Source of the DNA: Cryptomeria japonica
Taxonomy: Eukaryota; Streptophyta; Pinopsida; Cupressales; Cupressaceae
Length of the DNA stretch: 64,000 bases
Direction of reading: 5' to 3'
NCBI RefSeq assembly: GCF_030272615.1
Contig: NC_081409.1
Span: 914,437,840-914,501,839, forward strand
Shown: positions 56,682 to 64,000 of the stretch, piece by piece
Numbering within the stretch: the first letter of the stretch is position 1
Layout of the letters: each line of letters opens with the position of its first letter
Translations under genes and position numbers: made by a program
The notes under the pieces: generated by a model
Seen by the model: only the letters and a program-made list of their open reading frames with translations
Database searches by the model: none
Told to the model about the DNA's origin: nothing

Positions 56682-57628
56682 TGTTGGCAATTGACACTCA
56701 TCCGGTGGATATAGATGCGTGAATAATGGTCTAGCGTTGTCATTGATGGCAACTCTCCTTGGAGATCCTATCCAGTAATCACAAATTTTGATATTCGGAA
56801 GTTATTGTGATCCGGTGACAGTCTACCGGTAATTCAGGTTGAGCAGTGCAGTTTTGGTCCGGAAGCTTTCCATTGATTGCGGTGGTGAGATTCGTGCATG
56901 GGTTGATAGGGCCGACATTTAGAAATCATTTTATCATATTTTGGGTGATCCGCATATGTTTTTGGTGATCCAGTTGGAGCCGACTCATGATTACACATTA
57001 CACTACAGGCCGACTTGATAATTGTCTACTTTGTGATTGCGGATATATAAGACCGGTGTAGAAGATCTTTTTGGTGTATGGTGTGAAGTGATATGAGCGA
57101 GTTGTGATCGAGAAATCCTTTTGGCGCAGTTTCACGTGCGCATTCTTGATCCGATAGCTGACTAAGACAGAAAACAGAGCAGAGTAGTAGAGGTGGTACA
57201 ATCAGACTTTATGCACTTAACTGGAACTCATCCAAGCATTGTTTGATGCTATTTTGGAGTTCAACAATTGTAATTCATCATTGTAAAAGATTTGTAAGGC
57301 AGTGAGCCTTCCAGGGTTGTAGCCCTTATTGTATCTTGAGTTGTAAGCTCTAGGCAGTGTGCCTGAAAGCTAGTGCATTCCGCTTTTGTAATATTGTTTT
57401 GCTATTGGTCATAGTGGAATAATATTGTAGGTTCAAATCTCACCGTGGTTTTTCCCATTTGGGTTTCCACGTAAAAATCCTTGTGTTATGATCTTGTGGT
57501 TGATTATCTTGTGTTTCTGCACTTTACTTTCTTGCATATGCTTCTGGTGGTTTCAGAATAAGAGAAAATTTATTTGCCGATAGATCACTGATTCACCCCC
57601 CCCCTCTCGATGATCCTTGATTCCAACA
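56682..57628 (+). repeat. Element C 5' LTR (947 bp)
   Basis: Starts TGTTGGCAATTG and ends TTCCAACA, giving a TGTTGG/CCAACA end pair. GGATATATAAG near 57042 is a plausible TATA box. The primer site follows two bases after the end. Confidence 0.8.
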
Positions 57629-57630
57629 AT

Positions 57631-57643
57631 TGGTATCAGAACC
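57631..57643 (+). promoter_or_regulatory. Element C primer-binding site, tRNA-iMet
   Basis: TGGTATCAGAACC matches the common plant copia site TGGTATCAGAGCC except for one base. Confidence 0.85.
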
Positions 57644-57696
57644 TAGTTCCTCCAAGGAAGCCTAACCGCTTGAGGAAGGTCCGGGAGATTGAATCA

Positions 57697-58848
57697 ATGG
57701 ATTCCGGTTTTCAGAGACAGCTTTGTTTGGCACTTGAGAATCTTGATGCAGCAAGAAATGAAATAAGTTCCTTAAAGAGAAACCTGAATGCAGCAAAAGA
57801 CTTCATTAATGATTTGAAAGATCAGGTCAACACTTCAAGAGACAAGAAGAAAGAGCTGATGGACAAGCTAAAGGACAAAGAAGATCAAAGCATGGAAAAT
57901 CAAGACAAAGCTGATGAGTGTGAGAAGCTTGCTAGAGAGAATGTTGTATTGAAGAATGAGATGCAATCCATTGTGATGAAGCTAACTAAGGAGATTGAAG
58001 ACCGGAAAAAGAATGAAGAGAATTTGATTCAATCATTGAAGGACAGAGTAGATGAATGCTTCAGGCTTACCTATGAGAATGATCAGTTGAAGCTTGAGTT
58101 GACACAATCAAGGAATAATGGTCAAGAACTTGAGAGACAGATTGTTGCCCTAAGAGATGAACTTGCTACTGCAAATGAATATAAAGAAAAATTGAATGCT
58201 AGCTCAACAAGGCTTGATGAGATGCTGGAAAGTCAAAGACATGGAAAGGACATGTGAGGACTTGGATTTGAGAAGAGAGAATCCTTCGGATCTGGACAAG
58301 GCAATCATAAGAAGAGCAAAAATCCTCCGGTAAGATAGCCTAATGCTCATAAATTCAATGGTAGATGTTTTACTTGCAATAAATTTGGTCATATGGCGAA
58401 TCAATACAGAACTAGGATGAATAATGGAATGAATAATATGAACAATGGTCCTACCTTTACCGGTCAGTGTTTCATATGCAATAATTTTGGTCACAAGTCA
58501 AACATGTGCAGAGCAGTAATGAACAATTTCCAAAACAAGAGATGTTATGCTTGTGGGATGTTTGGACATATCTCTAACCAATGCAGGATGAAACCAAATT
58601 AGATGAATTTCAGACCTATGCAAAGAAATGTTGTTTGTCGTACATGCAACAAAACCGGTCACATTGCAAAGCATTGCAGAAGCAAGAATAATGCTCTGAT
58701 AAATAAAGGCAAATCAGATGAGAAAGGCAAAGCGAAGGTAGAAGAGATCAGAGACAAGCATGAGAAGATGTGGGTTAGAAAAGATGAATCCAAGACGGAC
58801 AATGGATCTGCACCTGAATCCGGTGCACGATCTTCATCCGATAACTAA
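57697..58848 (+). pseudogene. Element C Gag: coiled coil plus four CCHC knuckles (broken)
   Basis: ATG at 57697 starts a 186-codon highly charged helical stretch (heptads such as LKDKEDQSMENQDKADECEK). The same frame then holds zinc knuckles: CFTCNKFGHMANQY (last Cys is Tyr), CFICNNFGHKSNMC, CYACGMFGHISNQC and CRTCNKTGHIAKHC. In-frame stops are TGA 58255, TAG 58336 and TAG 58600. The usual copia Gag core (UBN2 type) is not seen, so either it was lost or this Gag assembles through the coiled coil. Nucleic-acid binding by the knuckles is well established. Confidence 0.78.
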
Positions 58849-59270
58849 GGCATTTGGCCTTAGGGGGTGGCATCTTCATGCAAAATCTTGCAGAACCCCC
58901 TGCAGAGATCTGTGATCGATCGTGGTTGATTGCAGATGTTTGGAGATGATTATCCGGAACTCTTCATGACAATCTTTGAATCCGGTTGAATGGATTATGC
59001 TAAACAGGGCATCCGGTTGAACCTTACCAGTGCATTTATGTCAACTTAAAATTAGGGTTTGCAAACTTAAAATTAGGGTTTGCAAAGTTAAAAAGGGGAA
59101 AATGTGAATCATTTCTCACATTGCGAGCGAAGAGTCGAAGCAGCAGAGCGAAGCGATCCAATTTCCAAGGCGATCAAGAGCTTTGAGGCGATCCGATAAA
59201 GGTTATTGTGCATCTATCAGGAACATGAGGTATTTTCAGAGGCATACCTTGAACCCTCAAATTTCTCGAA
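58849..59270. other. Element C spacer after gag
   Basis: Contains a 25-bp direct repeat (AAACTTAAAATTAGGGTTTG near 59045 and 59065). No gene. Confidence 0.55.
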
Positions 59271-59723
59271 ATGGCATCTTCTTCTGTTAATACGCCTTTG
59301 GTAGTTGAAGTTTCTGAAAGAGAAAGGCCCCAATTCAAGAAACATCCTTTCAAGTCTGTTGAAGATGACCCCAACGGTGCTTTCTCGTCCGTACCATATG
59401 GAGTTCTGCATGTTGATGATGTGAGAGCTTATATTCACTGCAACATTGAGGAGACCGGAAATGAGGCTATTCTAGCACTTTTTAACAGACACCTCCGGGA
59501 CAGGGATGGAAATCTCAAACCAGAATATGCTCGGTTGCAGAGGAAGGGTTTCACGCAATTTGTTCACTTCCCGTTGTTCAATGAAGATGAGTGGGTGAGA
59601 TACATTCTAAGTCGTGTGCACAATGAGTTTATCTAGCTGGACAAACCTTACAAGATAACCAAGCAGGCCATCCATGCAATCACTTGTCTGAATCAAACCG
59701 GTGACAAACCTAATCTGAGGAAG
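59271..59723 (+). pseudogene. Element C accessory ORF, N-terminal part, cut by R4
   Basis: ATG at 59271 with a good context (CGAAATGGCA). It reads ERERPQFKKHPFKSVEDDPN, then a region ending HNEFI at an in-frame TAG (59634-59636). The frame continues as LDKPYKITKQAIHAITCLNQ until R4 starts. The 'ITKQAIHAITCL' run resembles 'ITKEVIDTVFEL' in G and 'LSEEAVSEAFHL' in R3. The remainder must lie beyond R4. Function unknown. Confidence 0.55.
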
Positions 59724-60074
59724 TGTTGTGATGTATTCACACATCGCCCCATTGCAAATGGGGACCCCTACTTTTTTCGCTTTGTGGGGTTTTGCTTTCT
59801 AGGTTTTAGAGTTTTGTTTGTTAGCCTTTGCTTTTCGAGTGTCGCCAAGGGGATCACCTGGATAGCAGGCTCTGCTTGAGCTAGGTTGAGTCTTTGGGGC
59901 CCCAGAATTAGGGTTTCTTTGAAAGTCTTCCTTAGGGCCTGGTTTTGCTCTTGTTGCTATTTGTGTCTTGCTTGGTGAGTGAGTATCATTCTTGAAGGTC
60001 CGAGCTACGTCAAGTTGGTGAGTGATGAAGTCTGGAATGTCATCCTGATCTTCAAATACCCTGAAATTTGGCTG

Positions 60075-60179
60075 TCTGGAATGTCCTGATCCTGAAATTT
60101 GGCTAAGTCTGGAATGTCCTGATCCTGAAATTTGGCTAAGTCTGGAATGTCCTGATCCTGAAATTTGACTTAGTCTGGA
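60075..60179 (+). repeat. R4 33-bp tandem repeat
   Basis: TCTGGAATGTCCTGATCCTG starts units at 60075, 60108 and 60141, with a partial at 60174. R2 has about two copies at the equivalent site and R1 one, so copy number varies between family members. Confidence 0.9.
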
Positions 60180-60263
60180 AAACTGAAGAATCCTCCAAAA
60201 ACTAGATTTTGCAATATAACTCCTGGAGGTCCGAAAACACTCTCAAACATCTTGACAGTATAT

Positions 60264-60320
60264 ATGGAATATAACTTAAAGTATAAGAAATGTCACTTAT
60301 ACTTAAATGTTATATTCCAT
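60264..60320 (+). repeat. R4 long hairpin
   Basis: GGAATATAACTTAAAGTATA and its near reverse complement pair over about 22 bp around a short loop. It is shared with R2 (33120-33174). Confidence 0.8.
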
Positions 60321-60349
60321 AAAATGAACCTGACGGAGAGACCAAAATG

Positions 60350-63130
60350 TCAAATTTCGCTCCTGACCCTTCCAAAGGGTCCAGAGCGAAATTCTTGAAA
60401 ACACTCATTCTTCCTTTAGCCAAAGTCAAGACCAAGGTGGCAATGAAAGGAGAGGGATCTATGTTTGCCTCCCAAAGAGGATGAGAGTTGGAAAAGTCAA
60501 GGATCAAACCCAAAACATGATTTTCGCTCCTGACCCTTCCAAAGGGTCCAGAGCGAAAATCTTTGTAGCTCTTATTTTCTTCCTTATTTTGGCTAAGCTT
60601 TGGCATGATGGAGAAGGAATTAGTATGTTCTTGCCCTGAGAGGGAGTGGGATGCTTTGGAAGATCAAGATTTTAGCCTAAAAGAGAATTTCGCTCCTGAC
60701 CCTTCCAAAGGGTCCAGAGCGAAATTCACTATAAACCTCATTTGCTTCTTGATTTGGGCATTAATCCTTGTTCCTTAGGTGGAAAATGATCTAAGTTTGC
60801 TTCTTGAGGTGGTTTGAAGTTGGAAAAGTGAGTGATCAAGCCTAAACTAAGATTTTCGCTCCTGACCCTTCCAAAGGGTCCAGAGCGAAAATCCTCCTAA
60901 GACTCATTTCTTCCCTAGTTTGACCAAATTTTGATTTGCAAGGCATCTTGAAAGGAAGGATGGACATCTTTTGCCATTGGAAATGTTTGAAAGCATTGAA
61001 AAGTGAAGGATTTTGAGCCAAAAAAGTGAATTTCGCTCCTGACCCTTCCAAAGGGTCCAGAGCGAAATTCCTAAAAACACCTATTTTTCCATTAGAGGAG
61101 GTCAAGTCCTTGGTTTTTTGTGGCATGGATGGAAGTGAGATAGCATGTCTTTGCCTCTTGAGGTGGTTTGGAATTGGAGAAATGAAGAATCAAGCCTAGA
61201 AAGGGAAATTTGCTCCTGACCCTTCCAAAGCGTTCAGGGCGAAAATCTACTTAGACCTCATTTCCTCCCTAATTCGACCAAATTTTGATGTCCAAGGCAT
61301 GTTGAAAGGGAGAATGAACATGTTGTGGCCTTTGGGAATGTTTGAAAGAGTTGAGGAATGAGTGTTTTAGCCAAGAAAGGAAATTTCGGTCCTGACCCTT
61401 CCAAAGGGTCCAGAGCAAAATTCCTTACAAGCATATATTTTTAACCTTGCTTGAGCTTAAAACCTTGTTCCTAAGGCGAAGAGAGAGGAGATTTTACCTT
61501 GCAAAGAAGATTGGGATTGAAAGAATGATGATTTTGGTCTAGAAAGGGAAATTCGCTCCTAACCCTTCCAAAGGGTCCAGGGCGAAATTGTGCAAAACCT
61601 ATCTTTTCCCTTAGTTTCATGCCAAATCTAGTGTGGATCATGATTAAAGAAGGCCTTAGGAATGACTCCAAATTACCAATGATTATCAAGATTGAAGGAA
61701 TTGAGCCAAATGATGAAAATCGCTCCTAACCCTTCCAGAGGGTCCAGGGCGAAAATTCTTCAACCACCTATTTTCCCTTGCAAAATCAAGTCAAACTTGG
61801 GTTGGATGTGAGAGGAGATGTGTTTTCTAGCCTTTTGAGGTGAATTCAACTTGAAATGATGGAGGAATAAGCCTAAATTAAGAAATTCGCTCCTGACCCT
61901 TCCAGAGGGTCGAGGGCGAAATTTCACCAAAACCACCTTTTTTCCAAATTTGTGACAAGACAATTGCAAACTAAAGTGAATTGGGATGGAAGAAGTCTTT
62001 AGGAGTAACTTCAAGTTGCTAGGAAACATTGAAATTGAAGGAACTGAGCCAAATCAAGAATTTCGCTCCTGACCCTTCCAAAGGGTCCAGAGCGAAATTC
62101 TAAAATCCACCTATTCCTTTCACATTTAGACCAAGCCAGGCCTAGACAAAGATGATAGAAGCCCTTGAGATTGCCCTTGAATGGATTTTGGTCTCCAAAA
62201 ATGATGATTTTGGGCTAGAGGAAGAAATTCACTCCTGACCCTTCCAAAGGGTCAAGAGCGAAAAACACTAAAACCATCCTTTTCTCCAAATTTTGTGCTA
62301 AGTCGGGCCTGGACTAGGGTGAGAAAAACTATTTGGAATGCCTTGGAAAGATGTTTGACCATCAAAAGTGTGAATTTTGAGCTAAAATGAGAATTTCGCT
62401 CCTGACCCTTCCAGAGGGTCCAGAGCGAAATTCTGGATAGGTCCTGTCCCTGGCTAGGTTTTTGAGCGAATTTGACTTTTTAGGCCTTGTGAAGATCAAA
62501 CCAATGTTGCCAAGTTGGGAAGTGGATTCAATGTGAGGGAGTTCAAATGAAGTGAGGTGAAGAAAATGAAATTGGGTGTGAATAGGCAAGCAAAAAGTGA
62601 ATTTCGCTCCTGACCCTTCCAAAGGGTCCAGAGCGAAATTCATCTAAACCACTATTTCCCCTTTGTGTCAAGACAAGATTTTGATTCCTAAGGCATGAAA
62701 AGACTAGAGGGAGGTTATTTAAGCCTTGCAAGATGAATTGAGGTAAAGGAAGTGTAAAATGAAGCCTAAAGAAGGAATTTCGCTCCTGACCCTTCCAGAG
62801 GGTCCAGGACAAAATTCCCATTATCACCTAATTTGCCCATGTGAGAAACTAAAAGGATGGATCCCTAGACTTTGTTGGACTAAAACAAGCATATGCTCAC
62901 CTTCTGGAAGATTTTGAAGTCAAAAAATGGAGTAATTGAGGCCTAACCAAGAAAATTCGCTCCTGACCCTTCTAGAGGGTCCAGGGCGAAATCTTTTGAA
63001 ACTCCTATTTTTCACCTTGTTTGGGCTAGGCGAGGAGCTGGTTGTGAGGTAACGTTGAAAAGAGGTCTAAGTTGGCCAGGAATGCAAATTTCACTTCTGA
63101 CCCTTCCAGAGGGTCCAGGACGAAATTCTT
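60350..63130 (+). repeat. R4 palindrome array (about 17 cores)
   Basis: Cores of the form TTTCGCTCCTGACCCTTCC then AAAGGGTCCAGAGCGAAA start near 60355, 60523, 60689, 60853, 61029, 61207, 61384, 61551, 61719, 61886, 62061, 62228, 62396, 62605, 62778, 62957 and 63091. The period is about 168 bp. Changes in one arm (CCAAAGG to CCAGAGG) lie mainly in the loop. Confidence 0.93.
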
Positions 63131-63230
63131 ATAGGGCCTGTCCTTGGGGAAAATCTTGAGCAAGCTTCATTTTAATATCTTTTGTTGATGACTTAAGGTG
63201 TAAAATACTATGTTGAAATGAATTTATTAT

Positions 63231-63446
63231 ATGTCCTTAATCATCTTTTGGTTTGTTTTGCAGAGGAAAAAGACCAGATCAAGGACGACCACCTCCAGTC
63301 CAGCATCATCGAGGACAACCACTTCCAGCCTAGCATCATCAAGGACGACCTCTTCCAGTCCAGCATTTGAAGGAAAGGTACACCATCCATCCTGCACATC
63401 AAAGACAAAGGAGGTCAAAGCAAGGGTCCGTTGGAGAAGCAGATAG
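63231..63446 (+). CDS. Short Ser/Thr-rich ORF in R4 with 30-bp repeats
   Basis: A 71-codon frame holding three 30-bp units (about 63280-63370) that encode RTTTSSPASS-like decapeptides. It follows an acceptor-like TTTTGCAG at 63255-63262. The 3' portion (TACACCATCCATCCTGCACA) is shared with R2. It occupies the place of the R3 gene. Whether it is translated is unclear. Confidence 0.35.
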   Translation: MSLIIFWFVLQRKKTRSRTTTSSPASSRTTTSSLASSRTTSSSPAFEGKVHHPSCTSKTKEVKARVRWRSR

Positions 63447-63709
63447 TTTCAAAAGAGTTAATTAAAGTTAGCTTCTCGGCCTCACCAAATTGAGCATCAA
63501 CCAAGTGTCAGACGAGGTGGCATCCCAGTCATCACTCCTCCAGTTGGATGGGTCCACCTCAGCATGTCTAGGTTCAATGTACCTAACTCATGAAAATGCC
63601 ACAAACTTCGATGCACCTACCCCGGTTATCCATTGGTCGAATATTCCAAAGAAGACACGTGTCCAAATAATGCAGTTATTTCATTGGCCAGAATTGAGTT
63701 TGTTGTAAC

Positions 63710-63800
63710 AAACCCTAATTAGGGTTTTCATTGTAAAATCTCGGCCATTGATCTCAAGTTGATCTAAGCCATCGAATTGCATTGAAGGCACTATATAAGC
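63710..63800 (+). promoter_or_regulatory. R4 inverted telo-box and TATA box
   Basis: AAACCCTAATTAGGGTTT at 63710-63727 and CTATATAAGCC at 63791-63801, the fifth instance of this pair in the window. Confidence 0.7.
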
Positions 63801-64000
63801 CCTGGCTCCTCATTTGTAAAGGCTAATAGTTAGTAAATAGTTGATAGTCAGTGAATAGGTAGTAGAATAGCAAATAGAATAGCAATTAGAGTAGACTAGG
63901 AAGAGAAGGCAAGACATTGTTGCCTTAATTGTAAAGACTTCTTTTTCATTGAAGATATGGTGAAATATGTCGTTTCGTTGCAATATGCATGGTCTCTTGT

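Larger units (their letters stand above)
56682..59723 (+). mobile_element. Element C: LTR retrotransposon with gag and accessory ORF, interrupted by R4
   Basis: A 5' LTR (56682-57628), an iMet primer site, a coiled-coil Gag with CCHC knuckles, then an accessory ORF at 59271. No pol is seen before R4 interrupts at 59724. A tRNA-iMet primer is usual in Ty1/copia. In this part it resembles gag-only (TR-GAG type) elements, but pol could lie beyond R4 and beyond the window. Confidence 0.75.
59724..64000 (+). mobile_element. R4, short-form R-family element, 3' end outside window
   Basis: Starts TGTTGTGATGTATTCACA, with the CCCCATTGCAAATGGGG hairpin next. It carries the largest palindrome array here, a short ORF region, the inverted telo-box and TATA block, and then leaves the window. 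Its closest relative is R1. The left duplication should be GGAAG (59719-59723). Confidence 0.85.

Noticed and set aside
60350-63130. CRISPR-like appearance of regularly spaced palindromic repeats
   Set aside because: The DNA between cores is a diverged copy of one monomer, not unrelated spacers. Spacing is about 170 bp, there are no cas genes, and this is plant nuclear DNA.
63227-63418. Minus-strand ORF with a repeated LEVVVLDDAG unit
   Set aside because: It is the reverse reading of the 30-bp repeat; no promoter or splice context on that strand.

Overview
The window is almost entirely plant transposable-element DNA. I see no bacterial-type genes, rRNA, tRNA genes or CRISPR. A large, repeat-rich seed-plant genome is certain; a conifer or other gymnosperm is my best guess. 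The reasons are deep nesting of long LTR-type elements, primer-binding sites matching plant cytosolic tRNAs, spliceosomal introns and inverted telo-box promoter motifs. The only candidate host-gene sequence is a pair of minus-strand exons near 12.2-13.9 kb.

Layout. (1) 1-9910: a minus-strand Ty3/gypsy element of the Tat type ('Tat-1'), with a 5' LTR at 8253-9910, a tRNA-Trp primer site and an intact 1810-codon polyprotein. It has no visible gag, and carries an intron-containing plant-mobile-domain gene on the opposite strand; its 3' LTR lies beyond base 1. (2) 9911-14700: host-like DNA. (3) 14706-18461: element R1. (4) 18830-19255: a Ty1/copia RNase H relic. (5) 19269 to about 50216: a four-level nest. 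Element R6 contains a Ty3/gypsy element 'G' (20503-48166, target duplication AGAAC). G contains R3 (29361-41605, CATCC) and R3 contains R2 (29501-34110, GGTTC). R6 ends fused to a hAT transposase C-terminus. (6) 50.9-52.3 kb: decayed reverse transcriptase. (7) 54041-55957: R5, a fold-back member of the R family (GTACT). (8) 56682-59723: element 'C', with an LTR, a tRNA-iMet primer site, a coiled-coil/zinc-knuckle Gag and an accessory ORF. It is interrupted at 59724 by (9) R4, which runs off the window.

The unusual part is the R family (R1-R6). Every member has TGTTG...CAACA-type ends and, where both ends are present, 5-bp target duplications, but no member has paired LTRs or a primer site. 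Members are studded with palindromes: a hairpin at each end, a CCCCATT/AATGGGG hairpin, arrays of 9-17 imperfect palindromes spaced about 170 bp apart, and an inverted telo-box just upstream of a TATA box. The long form (R3) encodes a protein of about 1071 codons behind its own TATA box and 5'-UTR intron. The protein's N-terminal domain is related to the antisense gene of element G. I read the R family as either giant LTRs (solo) carrying a gene in U3, or a separate integrase-type mobile unit.

Tat-1, G, C and R3 all carry accessory genes with the same plan: a globular domain with an 'ITxExxxxVFxLP'-like motif, then usually an acidic or charged linker and a coiled coil. R3, R2, R6 and G also have dense element-specific motif arrays in non-coding DNA. 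That pairing resembles the VANC anti-silencing systems of VANDAL transposons and is my candidate for an undescribed system; this is inference. All twelve in-frame stops that I can place inside accessory genes are TAG, unlike the mixed stops in gag-pol.
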